A stretch of 64,000 nt of DNA from Turnera subulata (lineage: Eukaryota > Streptophyta > Magnoliopsida > Malpighiales > Passifloraceae): the NCBI GenBank assembly GCA_028386065.3, contig JAKUCV010003272.1, positions 222,748 through 286,747 of the forward strand, in the 5' to 3' direction. Positions 46,703 through 59,020 of the stretch are shown here, piece by piece (position 1 is the stretch's first letter; every line of letters begins with the position of its first letter). Both the position numbers and the translations under genes were made by a program. The notes beneath the pieces were generated by a model that did not search any database, was not told the origin of the DNA, and was given only the letters and a program-made list of their open reading frames with translations.

Positions 46703-49700
46703 CTAAAGCCAATCATCCATGTATCTAATACCAATGGATGTAGCATGACCATCATGCTTTCGCTATGTGAGAGGCTTTGTCAATGGATCTGCTACAGAGT
46801 TCTCAGAAGGAACTTTGCACAGCCTCAGTTGTAGAGTCGGTAACTGTTTCTTGCTTGGAACTCTTCCAGCAAACAGCACCACCTCCAAGACAAAACACAT
46901 AACCTGACTGCGATCTAAAATCATCCTTGTCTGTTTGGAAGCTAGCATCTGTGTAACCCTTTACAACAAGCTCATCAACGCTTCCATAGACAAGGAATGC
47001 ATCCTTAGTCCTTCTCAAGTACTTAAGGATGTTCTTAACCGTTGTCTAGTGACTCTCACCGGGATTAGATTGATATCTGCTTGTGACACTCAAAGCATAT
47101 GCGACTTCCGGTCGAGTACATAGCATGACATACATGATAGATCCTATTGCAGATGCATAAGGGATTTTTTACTCATCCACTCTCTCTCCTTAGATGTACT
47201 AGGATATTGATTCTTTGAGAGAGATATGCCATGTGACATGGGCAAGAAACCTTTCTTGGAATCTTGCATGCTAAACCTCTTTAGCAATTTGTCAATATAT
47301 GTACTTTGACTTAGCCCAAGAAGCCTTTTGGATCTATCTCTATAGATCTTTATACCTAGCACGCAGGCAGCTTCTCCTAAGTCCTTCATTGAGAAATTCT
47401 TTCCTAACCAAGTCTTTACAGATTGTAGTGTTGGAATATCATTCCTAATGAGCAGAATGTCGTCAACATACAATAACAAGAAAACGATATTGCTCCCACT
47501 AACCTTCTTGTAAACACATGATTCATCTTCATTTTTAATGAAACCAAAATCTTTGATCACTTCATTAAAACAAAGATTCTAACTCCTAGAAGCTTGCTTC
47601 AATCCATAAATGGATCTTTGCAACTTGCATACCATATTAGCATTCTCTGGATCTACAAAACCTTCAGGTTGTGTCATGTACACATCCTTAAAAGATTTCC
47701 ATTAAGGAAAGCGGTTTTGACATCCATTTGCCATATCTCATAATCATGGTATGCTGCTATAGCCAATAGAATCCGGATGGATTTAACCATGGCAACTGGC
47801 GAGAAAGTTTCATCATAGTCAATACCATGAACTTGCTTGAAACCTTTCGCAACTAGTCGCCCTTTAAAGGTAATCACATTACCATCCATGTCGGTCTTTT
47901 TCTTAAAAACCCATTTGCACCCTATGGGTTTTATCCCTTCAGGTGGATCAACCAAGGTCCATACCTTGTTTTCATACATGGATTCCATCTCTGAATTCAT
48001 GGCTTCTAGCCACTTCTTAGAGTCTAGACTCGTAATAGCTTGCTGATAGGAAGTGGGCTCATTCTCATCAATGAGCATCACGTCTCCAGTATGAGTCATA
48101 AGAAATCCATATATCTCAGGCTCATACCGAGTCCTATCAGACCTATGCGGTCCGTGTGTTACAGGTACAGGATTCTCACCCACAACAACTTGTGGTTCCT
48201 GTCCTTGTTCCATCTCAGCCTTAATACCTCGAACTTCTTCGAGTTCTATTTTCCTCCCACTGATCTCTCTAGAAATAAATTCTTTTTCTAGAAAAATAGC
48301 AGTACGAGCAACAAACACTTTGTGCTCTGTGGGATTATAGAAATAATATCCTTTAGTTTCCTTAGGATATCCACCAAAAGGCACTTGTCAGAATTAGGGC
48401 CGAGTTTGTCTGATGCTTGACGTCTCACGTAAGCCTCACAACCCCAAATCCTCATAAAAGACAAATTGGGACGCTTCCCAGTCCATATCTCATATGGTGT
48501 CTTTTCAACCGATTTAGATGGACCACAGATAAGTGTAAATGCAGCACTCAATAATGCATGTCCCCAAAATGAAGAAGGAAGGTCAGCTTGACTCATCATA
48601 GAACGAACCATGTCTAACAAAGTTCTATTCCTCCTTTCAGATACACCATTCCATTGAGGCGTACCTGGTGGACTAAGTTGTGATACAATACCACATTGCT
48701 TTAGATGATCAAGAAAATCTCGGTCTAAGTATTCACCTCCTCGATCAGATCGAAGCATTTTAATACTCTTGCCGAGTTGATTTTGTACTTCACTCTTGAA
48801 TTCTTTGAACTTTTCAAAGGATTCTGACTTGTGCTTCATTAGATACACATAGCCATATCTACTGTAATCATTAGTAAATGTATTGAAGTATTGAAATCCA
48901 CCTCTAGCCTGTGTTGACATAGGTCTGCATACATCAGAATGTATAAGACCTAACAAGTCCGAAGCTCTTTCACCTTTACCAGCAAAAAGAGCCTTCGTCA
49001 TTTTGCCTAATAAACATGACTCACATGTCTCATATGATTCAAAATCAAATGAGTCTAAACGTCCATCTTTATGGAGTTTAGAAATACGAGTCTCGTTTAT
49101 ATGGCCCAATCGACAATGCCAGAGACTGGTTTCATTAGAATCGTTTAATCTAACCTTCTTCGTACTAATGTTATAGATTGATGTTTCTAGGTTTAGAACG
49201 TACAAAAAATTGCTCAAATATGCACCACCATAATAAATATCATTGAAATAAATAGAACAACAATTGTTTTTTATTACAAATGAAAAACCTTTCTTGTTCA
49301 GACAAGAAACAGAAATCAAATTCCTGCTTATAGTAGGAACATAATAACAATCGTCAAGTTCTAAAACGAAACCACTCGGTAAGGGTAGATGGTAAGTCCC
49401 TACGACTAATGCAACAACTCTTGCTCCATTTTCAACATGCAGGTCTATCTCTCCCTTTGCTAATCTTCTACTCTTTCTCAGTTCCTGCACATTTACACAA
49501 ATGTGAGAACCACATCCGGTATCTAACACCCATGATTCAGAGATAGAGATATTAGCCTCTATAACAAAAATGCCTGAAGCGGAAGTCTTACTTCCCTTCT
49601 GTTTCTTCACCTCTTCAAGGTAAATAGGGTAGTTACGCTTCCAATGGCCAGGTTTGTTGTAATGGAAATATTATCCTTCCTTTGCAATACCACCTTTGGG

Positions 49701-50426
49701 TTTCAGCACATGGGAACAAGAAGATGCACATGCACCAAACTTTTTGGCACATTTCTTCTTCTTGTAAAACTTGGCTTTACCCTTTCCTTTGCCATTTCCA
49801 ACCATCAATATGCTGTTGGATTTATTTGCCTTCATCTGTTGCTCAACTGTTCCTAACATGTTAAGCAACTCAGACAAGGATTTGTCAAGATGATTCATAT
49901 TGAAATTCATGACAAATTGGCTGTAACTATCCGGCAACGACTGCAGGACAACAGCCAACTCCTTTTGCAAAGGAAAACCTAGACCCTCAAGGCTCTCAAT
50001 GTACCCAATAATTTTGAGCACATGAGGTCTCACCAGTGATGACTCAGCCATCTTGCATTGGAACAATGCTTTAGAGGTCTCATACCTCTCATGCCTTGCT
50101 TGCTCTTCAAAAAGCATTTTCAGATGTTCGATCATATCGAACGCATCTAAGTTCTCATGTTGCTTCTAAAGCTCAGAGTCCATGATAACAAGCATAAGGC
50201 ATGCAACATCCAATGCATCATCAACATGCTTCTTGTAAGCATCTCTTTCCGCCCTAGGAGCAGTAGGCGCCGGTTCATTAGGAACAGGCCCTTCAAGGAC
50301 ATACAACTTCTTTTCTTGTTTGAGGACTATCCTCAAATTGCGATGCCACTTAAGGAAGTTATTCCCATTAAGTTTTTCCTTCTCAAGGACAGATCGCAGT
50401 GATTGTGAACTAGTGTTTTGTGCCAT
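46703..50426 (-). pseudogene. gag-pol polyprotein of the Angela-like Copia element, interrupted
   Basis: From the ATG at 50426 (minus) the order is: gag (50426 to ~49640, with a CysHis remnant FHYNKPGHWKRN that has lost its Cys residues), protease with LDTGCGSHIC (about 49525), the pre-integrase region with WHCRLGHINE (near 49120) and CESCLLGK (near 49015), the integrase core with TNDYSRYGYVYLMK (near 48870) and RSDRGGEY (near 48740), RT with MDVKTAFLNG (near 47700) and an intact YVDDILL (near 47470), and RNase H with GYTDASFQTD (near 46950). Breaks include stops near 50166, 49670 and 46803 and frameshifts near 48390, 47570 and 47140. The stop at 46703 lies 14 bp from the LTR. Only a few lesions, so decay is moderate. 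Confidence 0.9.
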
Positions 50427-51619
50427 GATAACTCTACAACATTGATTAAGTCACACAAATAAGAGTCATGTATACAAAAATCATTTAACAAGGAATTCTA
50501 TTAAATGATGCTCCTACTACATAAATCAAGATAATTATAAGTAGGCCAAGATCCATATTTCACTACAAGATAAGTCAGCTTTGGCTGATCACTTATATCA
50601 TAGTTATTTAGGTAGATAACTCTTGTCAATTACATCTTATGTAACTCTTGGATAGTTGAGTGAACAACACTTGTTCTTGTCTATCTCATAGACTTAGCTC
50701 AACTCCTTGCCTCTAAGTCCTCAATCCTATTGAGATGACCTAGTTAAGTTCAACCCATAACAAGCAGTTCGGATATTACAATTATCTCGTCGTACCTTGC
50801 TAGGATAAATATTGGCACCTTGCTTTGGCAAAACCTACCAAGTATTGATCTAAGCAATGATGAGTACTTATCATGGAAGGCAACACAAGAGGAACTTAAT
50901 ATTTACATCAACATATTATTCCTATACATCATATGTATGTTCTTGATAAATCATATATTGATGTTTTGTAAATTTGGAAACCAAAAATACATAAGAACAT
51001 CGATGCCTAACATTGAACATCGATGTTGTGAGAATCTGATTCTCCCAACTACTTGGCAGTGTTCAAGAACATCAAAGTTTAACTTGTGATCAAAGACTGA
51101 CTAGCTCCTCGATCTAGGAAATTTCTTATGGTGAATAGTGCCCGTACAAGAAGTGAATTGAACTGATTCGAAAATTCCCAGGAAAGATGGCGTAGCCATT
51201 CTCCTAAGATAAAATTATCATTCCACGATAAATCCCCAGGAAAGACTGGTGGAAAAAAGGCTCACTTAAAACCCAGCCTCCTAGACAGGACTCACTTGCA
51301 CAGTGTATTAATTCACAACCTTGCAGCTGACAAAGGACGATAATCGTACTAGAACGACAATCGATCTATACGAAAACCGACAATCGATTTTCCTTGTCGA
51401 ACTCATTCGACTTACTGCCAAAAACACCTTGATTGATATCACATACCAATTAAGTACTTGTCGTCAAACACTTTTGACAAAAAAAACCTCAACATATATC
51501 ACACATACAAAAACAAATTCAACATATCATGAACATGCTACATCACATACAGCATATCATATATATCAATATGAGCATATCATACATATGCACAACAAAT
51601 TCGGTTTAGCGTTTCACAA
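50427..51619 (-). other. 5' leader of the Angela-like element
   Basis: About 1.2 kb between the 5' LTR/primer site and the gag ATG. No domain is visible and short frames on the plus strand (for example 51321-51644) are not credible genes. Confidence 0.6.
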
Positions 51620-51635
51620 GAGGCTCCGCTACCAT
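51620..51635 (-). other. Primer-binding-site-like sequence of the Angela-like element
   Basis: On the minus strand ATGGTAGCGGAGCCTC follows the LTR end. TGGTAGCGGAGCC differs at two positions from the initiator-Met type TGGTATCAGAGCC. Confidence 0.6.
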
Positions 51636-53157
51636 TGTAAGTAATTGGGCATACAAACTTGACAATCAAATGCAGCGAAAAAACCCAGAAACCATGGAGG
51701 ATCCAAATGATAGTAACTAAACCGAATAACAATTTTTGCGTACCTGAATCGGTTGAGATCTTTCACTCAACTGTTGTGCCGAATCAGCTAGAGCCGGAAA
51801 GAAATCCCGTCCCTCTACGGTATCCACACGAACCATCGATCTCTGGTCGGAAAACATCTCATGATCTCCAACCCGAGCACTCCCGAATCGTTGTGCTAGC
51901 TATGAATTTCCGGGAGCTATGTGGTGTTTCTTTCTTTCTCAAAGAATGGGTGTGTAATCTGAATTGTGTGTGAATATTGTATGTGTTGATAATCTGATCA
52001 TCAAGCCCTATTTATACACATAATTAATGCATAGATTAATGAGACAATGGCCAACATCATCATGCATTAACCATCATGATTATACTTTAAGTCTAATCAT
52101 GTCTCCACTATGTCTTAATGCTCCACTAAGCATTAATGGGATTACACATCATATGGAATTAATTTTGGTTCAATAATTCTGATAATTAGTGAACAAAATC
52201 AGCCCAAAATGACCCGGTCCAACCATGGTCCAACCAAGGTTCAACCATGGTCCACCCACTTGGTCGAACCACAGTCCAACCATGATTCAACCACCTGCTC
52301 GAATCAACAGTTCTAAGTGTGTGTCCCTGTAGGCACTTGTAATGTTTGGCAATAATTGTAAAATCTCATTTTACAATTATAAACAATGACAGGTGTCTAG
52401 CAACACATCATTGCTACCCAAAGGACAAGATCATTACTGATTCAATATGCCTCGGAAGCATGTCATCGTCCTTTCGTCACATTATCAAGAATAAACACGA
52501 GACATAGAATAAGTCATTCTCGTATATGTTTAATCTAAGTTTTCTGATCCCCGAGTTAACTGTGTAAAACGGATACTAATGATATCACCATATCACATAA
52601 TTCGAGCATGGCCATGCATTTACAGTTCAACTCTTTCAAGAGGCCCAACTGATAATATACCCGTTATATGGATTGGACGAATTCCATCTTGATCATACAA
52701 AACCCACTACACACTTATCATATACCCAATGATTACACTAAGGTCTACTCAGTTACGAATGGCCAAGAGTAATATCAAAGTATATGACTAACATATTGGG
52801 AACCTTGATGATCTCAGGTCAAAGGACAATACATATAAGAACCCCTAATGACAATCATATAACATCCCATGTAGTGTTCTTATGTTGGGTCAGTCCAGAC
52901 CACAAGTTCTCTAACTTGTACCCGTATGTAGAATTTATATCTCATATAATTCTCAACATACGCTAGTCTTAATTTATTTATTACAACCCATCCATAATAA
53001 TAATCGACTAGGGACATTTAAGAATATAAAATATTCTAGGGTTATAAATATGTGCAAGCGTTTATCACATAAACATATTTATTGGAATAACCTTAATATA
53101 TATACATGACTATATACAATCATCTAATGATTGGCTTTTGGGCATATTACACTAACA
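51636..53157 (-). mobile_element. 5' LTR of the Angela-like element
   Basis: Same ends as the 3' LTR and very similar along its length. Minus-strand TATA box TATAAATAGG at 52007-52016. Confidence 0.9.
52007..52016 (-). promoter_or_regulatory. TATA box of the Angela-like element (5' LTR)
   Basis: TATAAATAGG on the minus strand, in the orientation of the element and in the LTR that should drive its transcription. Confidence 0.6.
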
Positions 53158-53162
53158 TCAAC

Positions 53163-54366
53163 AATGCACCCTTCTGCAATGGTCTCAACTTCGATCATTG
53201 GAAGTTAAGCATGAAGACCTTTCTTGAAGGAAATGATCTAGAGATGTGGGAAGTTGTGAACTCACCCTACTCACGTCCAACCAAAGAAATAAAGTCCTAG
53301 AGTGAAGCTGAAATGAAGAAAGTAAAACTAGATGCCTAAGCAAAGAATGCACTCCCTTGTGGCATCAGTCAAGCCGAATTTGAAAGAGTCTGAACATTTG
53401 AGACAACACTCCAAATTTGGAGCCTTTTAAGTGTTGCACATGAAGGTACTAACCAAGTCAAGGAATCCAAGACAAATCGATTGATGAGAGAATTCGAGTT
53501 GTTTCAGATGTAGCCCGATGAGACAATCCAGGAGCTAGACACAAGGTTCACCATCTTGTGCAATAACTTAGTATGTCTTGGCAAGACCATTACAACGAAA
53601 AAGAAGGTAACAAAAATCCTTCGATCTCTCCCTACTGAGTGGGAACCAAAGGTCACGGCTATTGAAGAAGCCAAAGACATGAACACCTTGACTTACAATG
53701 AGCTAATGGGGAATCTCATAGTTCATGGGTCAAAGTTTGAAGAAAAGGCAAAGAAGAAAAAGAATATAGCTCTCAAGTCATCACATGAGAGTGATTCGGA
53801 AAGTGATCTGGATGTTGCTTTAATCATAAGAAGATTTGTCAAGTTTCTGAAAAAGAAGAACCTAAAGGGAAGAAATTTAGAGGAACAAAAATTGATGAAT
53901 CAAAAAAAGAGCAACTCTTGTGCTATGGTTGCAATCAACCCGGGCACATCAAGGCCGAAAGTCCTAATATACGAAAATCCAAGTCTGTCAACTTCAAGAA
54001 CAAAGGAAAGAGGGCAATTACTACATGGGATGACCTTGATTCAGATGATGAATCGGATGAAGAGGAATCGGTAAATCTTTTCCTTATGGCACAAGAAGAA
54101 AAAGAGGTAAACCATTCTAACTCATCTAGCTTTTCTTTTGATGAACTACATGATGTATATGATGAGTCATATGAAAGCTTTAAAGCCATAGCTAAGACAA
54201 ACAAAGCATTAAAAAAGAAAGTTGAACTATTAGAATCCAAAAAGAAAGAGTGCATGATCAAAAATGAAAAAATTACTAAAAATCCGACTTTATGCATTAA
54301 TGGCTTTGAAGACGCCAAAGCGGATAAAGAAACTCTCACTAAGTCACAAAAGGATCTTGAGCAATA
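53163..54366 (+). pseudogene. gag of the Sirevirus-like element (main part)
   Basis: It resumes the frame begun at 45118: NAPFCNGLNFDHWKLSMKTF and then a stop at 53298-53300. Later open pieces (53556-54074 and 53918-54367) hold KILRSLPTEWEPKVTAIEEA-type gag sequence, a Lys-rich KAKKKKNIALKSS stretch and a zinc knuckle CYGCNQPGHIKAES in which the last Cys of CX2CX4HX4C is Ser. An acidic DDLDSDDESDEEESV region and a predicted coiled coil (AIAKTNKALKKKVELLESKKKE) follow, as in Sirevirus gag proteins. Stops near 53300, 53338 and 53513 and a frameshift near 53900 break it. Confidence 0.8.
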
Positions 54367-54589
54367 AATTATTATATGTAAAGAAGATAATACAAAACTT
54401 ACACATGAAAATTTAAATTTGAAAAAGACTGTGGAATCTCTGAAAAGTATTCTAGAAAAGTTTGATCATGGTAGTAATGGTTTAGATATGATTCTAAGTC
54501 AACAAAGGCATACATTACAAAAAGTTAGACTACGAGCTACACATCATGTGTTTGAAAACTAAGAAAGTCCAAAATCATTGTCAAAAGTG

Positions 54590-55220
54590 TAGAGGACTAA
54601 AAAGTATCATGAAACTAATTTCATTAGACCAGAATCTAATTACAATGTTACTTGTCACTATTGTAAGAGAAATGGACACAAGATAAAAAAATTTTATTTT
54701 TAGGAAGAAGCATTGTCCTATAAAATTCTTGTGGGTATCCAAAGGTACCAAAATTAATTTGCAAGGACCCAAGCATGTCTGGATGCCTGAAACTTGACAT
54801 TGTAACAAGTCAATTGGGATGAGTGGGTACTTGATAATGATTGCTCAAGATATATGACGGGTGATATGTCCAAGTTCTCATCCTTGAATTCGAGAAGTAA
54901 AGGTTCTGTCACCTTCGGTGACAAATCGAAAGGAAAGGTATTGGGCATACTTAATGTCGGTAAGAATCTAACCATTGAGCATGTGTTGTTAGTTGCAAAT
55001 CTAAAATTCAATTTACTTAGCACAAGTCAGTTGTGTGACCGTGGATGCAAAGTAATCTTTGAATCTAACAAGTACTTAGTAACTAACAATGATGATAACC
55101 AAACTTTTCTTGTTGGTAAAAGCTAAGGAAACTTGTATTCCATTAATATGATTGATGTTACTAATCGAAAAAACAAGTGCCTAAATGTTAGAACAGAGAC
55201 TGCTGAACTTTGGCATAGAA
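54590..55220 (+). pseudogene. Sirevirus-like protease region, first copy
   Basis: It contains a linker with a His/Cys remnant (CHYCKRNGHKIKKFYF), then VLDNDCSRYMTGDMSKFSSL at about 54830-54885. The catalytic Asp-Ser-Gly is replaced by Asp-Asn-Asp. A frame at 54854-55126 (VTFGDKSKGKVLGILNVGKN, LLSTSQLCDRGCKV) follows. The first copy is dead by sequence. Confidence 0.75.
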
Positions 55221-55729
55221 GAACACCTTGACTTACAATGAGCTAATGGGGAATCTCAGAGTTCATAGTTCAATGTTTGAAGAAAAGGCAAAGAAGAAAA
55301 AGAATATAGCTCTCAAGTCATCATATGAGAGTGATTCGAAAAGTGACCCGGATGTTGCTTTAATCACAAAAAGATTTGTCAAGTTTCTGAAAAAGAAAAA
55401 CCTAAAGGGAAGAAAGGCATACATTACAAAAAGTTAGACTATGAGCTACACATCATGTGTTTGCGGATAAAGAAACTCTCACTAAGTCACAAAAGGATCT
55501 TGAGCAATAAATTGTTACATGTAAAGAAGATAATACAAAACTTACACATGAAAATTTAAATCTGAAAAAGACTATGGAATCTCTGAAAAGTATTCTAGAA
55601 AAGTTTGATCATGGTAGTAATGGTTTAGATATGATTCTAAGTCAACAAAGGCATACATTACAAAAACTTAGACTGTGAGCTACACATCATGTGTTTGAAA
55701 ACCAAGAAAGTCCAAAATCTTTTTCAAAA

Positions 55730-56366
55730 GTGTAGAGGACTAAAAAGTATCATGAAACTAATTTCATTAGACCAGCATCTAATTATAATGTTACTTGTCA
55801 CTATTATAAGAGAAATGGACACAAGATAAAAAAATTATAATTTTAGGGAGAAGCTTTGTCCTATAAAATTCATGTGGGTATCCAAAGGTACCAAAACTAA
55901 TTTGCAAGGACCCAAGCATGTCTAGATACCTGAAACTTGACATTATAACAGGTCAATTGGGATGAGTGGGTACTTGATAGTGGGTGCTCAAGATATATGA
56001 CGGGTGATATGTCCAAGTTCTCATCATTGAATCCGAGAAGTAAAGGTTCTGCCACCTTCGGTGACAAATCGAAAGGAAAGGTATTGGGCATAGGTAATGT
56101 CGGTAAGAATCTAACCGTTGAGCATGTGTTGTCAGTTGAAAATCTAAAATTCAATTTACTTAGCACAAGTCAGTTGTGTGACCGTGGATGCAAAGTATTC
56201 TTTTATTCTAACAAGTTCTTAGTAACTAACAATCATGATAACTAAACTTTGCTTGTTGGTAAAAGGCAAGGAAACTTGTATTCCATTAATATGATTGATG
56301 TTACTAATCTGGAAAACAAGTGCCTAAATGTTAGAACAGAGACTGCTGAACTTTGGCATAGAAGAT
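55730..56366 (+). pseudogene. Sirevirus-like protease region, second copy
   Basis: Same layout as the first copy, but here the active-site motif LDSGCSRYMTG (about 55974-56010) is intact. The downstream frame (55997-56245) ends in a stop at 56243-56245. It leads directly into the WHRRLG pre-integrase motif and is therefore the copy in phase with the rest of pol. Confidence 0.75.
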
Positions 56367-57252
56367 TAGGGTATGCACATCATGAGCTTATTGCAAATCT
56401 TTAAAAAAATAAACTTGTGAGGGGACTACCTATGTTGAAGTTTGAAAAAGAGAAGGTATGTCACTCATGCCAAATTGGAAAGCAATTCAAAAGCTCCTTC
56501 AAGCCTAAAAGGCACATCTCCACTATTAAACCACTTGAGCTACTACTCCTTGATCTCTTTGGACCTATTAAAGTGGTAAGTCTTGGAGGTAAGTGCTACA
56601 CTTTTGTTATTATTGCTGACTACTCTCGTTTTACATAGGTTATCTTTCTCTCACAAAAGGACCATGCACTTTATGAATTTGCTTCTTTGATAAGAAAACT
56701 CCAAAATGAAAAAGGTTATAAACTAACCAATATTAGGAGTGACCATGGTGGTGAATTTGATAGTCTTGTCTTTAATTATTTTTGTGATAAACATGGCATT
56801 GAGCATACATTCTCAGCTTCTAGAACTCCCCAACAAAATGGGGTAGTAGAGAGGAAGAACCGAACTCTACAAGAAATGGCTAGGACAATGCTAAATGAAT
56901 AATCTTTGCCAACTTATTTTTGGGCCAAAGCAGTAAACACTACTTGCTACATTTTGAATCGAGTAAATATTAGATCACAACTTGAGAAAATACCATATGA
57001 GCTTTGGCATGATAGAAAACCAAATAGAAGCTACTTCAAAGTTTTGGGGTCAAAGTGCTTTATACTAAATACCAAGGACTCATTAGGAAAGTTTGATGCT
57101 AAATCTGATGATGGTGTATTTCTTGAATACCCAACTAGGAGCAAAGCATATAGAGTCTGTAATAAAAGAACTCTTATCGTTGAGGAATCAATGCATGTTG
57201 TATTTGATGAATTTGAGCAAACTAACAATGGTGTTGATGTTGAATGTTCTTA
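56340..57252 (+). pseudogene. Integrase of the Sirevirus-like element
   Basis: His/Cys domain: LWHRRLGYAHHE (near 56352) and VCHSCQIGKQ (near 56455-56485). Core domain: IIADYSRFT (near 56610-56636), NIRSDHGGEF (near 56728-56758), and PQQNGVVERKNRTLQEMART with the last acidic residue (near 56828-56890). Stops at 56401-56403, 56636-56638 and 56900-56902 interrupt an otherwise recognisable single frame. The 56906-57253 part holds the C-terminal FWAKAVNTTCYILNR region. Confidence 0.85.
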
Positions 57253-59020
57253 GCCAGGATCAACAACCAGGAGATATCCTTGTTGAAGTCCCTGAAAATT
57301 CTGCTGAGATTGAAAGGGAAGAGGAATTGCCAACTGTAAATGCAATTCAAAATGAAGCCCATTCACATTCTACACCATCTACTGTTCATGACACTTCGGC
57401 GTTGAAAGTGCCAAAAGGACTTTCAACCAGTGATATTATTAGAGATCCATCAAAAGGGGTAACTATGAGATCCTCCTTACATAATTTGAATTCCCATCAG
57501 GCTTTTCTGTCATAAATTGAGCCCAAAAACATAAATGATGCTATCAATGATGAAAATTGGGTGATGGCAATGCAAGAAGAACTCAATCAATTTGAAAAAA
57601 GTGATGTTTGGGAATTAGTTCCAAGACCCATCAATTATCCCATAATTGGAACCAAATGGGTATTTAGAAACAAATTGGATGAGGCTGGAAATGTGACAAG
57701 GAACAAAGCCAGGCTTGTGGCACAAGGCTACAACCAAGAAGAAGGAATTGACTTTGATGAGACCTTTGCACCCGTAGCTTGCCTAGAGTCCATTCGGATG
57801 CTACTTGCCTTTGCATCCTATAAGTCCATTAAACTCTACCAAATGGATGTGAAAAGTGCCTTTCTAAATGGTGTAATCATGGAAGATGTGTATGTGGAGC
57901 AACCTCCAAGATTTGAGGACTATGAGCATCCAAAACATGTCTATAAGCTTAAAAAGGCTTTATATGGACTCAAACAAGCTCCAAGGGCATGGTATGACAG
58001 ATTAAGCACATTTTTTCTCTCTCAAAACTTTGTTAGAGGTAAAGTTGATTGCACACTCTTTGTAAAACATCAAAAGAATGACTTGATTATTGTGCAAATT
58101 TATGTTGATAATATATTGTTTGGTGCTACTAATGATGCTTTATGTCAAGACTTTGAGAAACTAATGCATAGTGAATTCGAGATGAGCATGATGCGGGAAC
58201 TAAACTTCATTTTTGGATTCCAAATCAAACAATATGATGATGGCATCTTCATTGGCCAAACCAAATATACAAAAGAGTTACTCAAATGGTTTGGCATGAC
58301 AGACGTCAAAGTGAGCCAAACTCCTATGAGCACAACAACAAAGCTTGATAAAGATGAATCCAAAAAAGATGTGGACAATAAGAAATATAGAGGTATGATT
58401 GGAAGTCTCCTCTTCCTTACTGCATCTAGACCTGATGTTATGTTTAGTGTGTGCTTGTGTGATTGTTTTCAAGCATGTCCCAAAGAATCTCATTTGAGGG
58501 CTATTAAAAGAATTTTTAAATACCTAAATGGAACACCCTCTCTAGGTCTTTGGAATCCTAAGGTTGAATCCTTTAATTTAGTTGGATATTCTGATGCTGA
58601 CTTTGTTGGATGCATGCTTGATAGGAAAAGTACTAGTGGGATATGTCAATTCTTAGGAAATTCACTAGTTTCTTGGTCTAGTCAGAAACAAAATTCAGTT
58701 GCTATATCAACAACCGAAGCTGATGCAGCTACAGGATCTTGTTGTGCACAACTTCTTTGGATGAAACAAACTTTACTTGACTATAGTTTGAAGTTTGATG
58801 CCATACCAATTCTAAGTGACAGTTCTAGTGCCATAAATTTGGCAAAGAACCCTATTCAACATTCAAGAACTAAACACATAGAAATAAGGCACCATTTTAT
58901 TAAAGACCATGTGCTTAAGAAAGATATAGCACTTAGCTTGTAGATATATTTACAAAACCCTTGAAGGAACAACAATTTGCAAAAATTCAATTAGAACTTT
59001 GTATGTGTAATGCTCCTTAA
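57253..59020 (+). pseudogene. Reverse transcriptase and RNase H of the Sirevirus-like element
   Basis: An acidic linker (57253-57515) is followed by a 460-codon open frame, 57561-58943. RT motifs: GTKWVFRNKLDEAG (near 57650), ARLVAQGYNQEEGIDFDETF (57709-57768), MDVKSAFLNG (57843-57872), YGLKQAPRAWYDRL (57963-58004) and IYVDNILFGAT (about 58100-58132). The canonical YVDD is YVDN here, which removes a catalytic metal-binding Asp. RNase H: GYSDADFVGC (58585-58614), SWSSQKQNSVAISTTEADA (58671-58728) and RTKHIEIRHHFIKDHV. The end frameshifts near 58940, after which the DIFTKPLKEQQF tail is still visible to about 59020. Confidence 0.9.

Larger units (their letters stand above)
45145..53157 (-). mobile_element. 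Complete Angela/Tork-like Ty1/Copia element nested in the Sirevirus gag
   Basis: The 8,013-bp element has LTRs of 1,544 bp (45145-46688) and 1,522 bp (51636-53157) and a 5-bp TSD, TCAAC (45140-45144 and 53158-53162). A minus-strand purine tract, AAGTGGGAGAT, abuts the 3' LTR and a primer-site-like GGTAGCGGAGCC abuts the 5' LTR. gag-pol occupies 46703-50426 on the minus strand. All structural parts are present, so it is the best-preserved retroelement here, but the polyprotein has stops. Confidence 0.92.
53681..56366 (+). repeat. Tandem duplication with internal rearrangement in the Sirevirus gag/protease region
   Basis: 53681-55220 is followed directly by a second copy at 55221-56366. GAACACCTTGACTTACAATG starts both copies (offset 1,540 bp), and GCTGAACTTTGGCATAGAA ends both (55202-55220 and about 56347-56366). 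The second copy is shorter and shuffled: block 53681-53877, then a ~50-bp piece equal to 54507-54556, then 54319-55220. Protease is therefore present twice. Confidence 0.85.
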
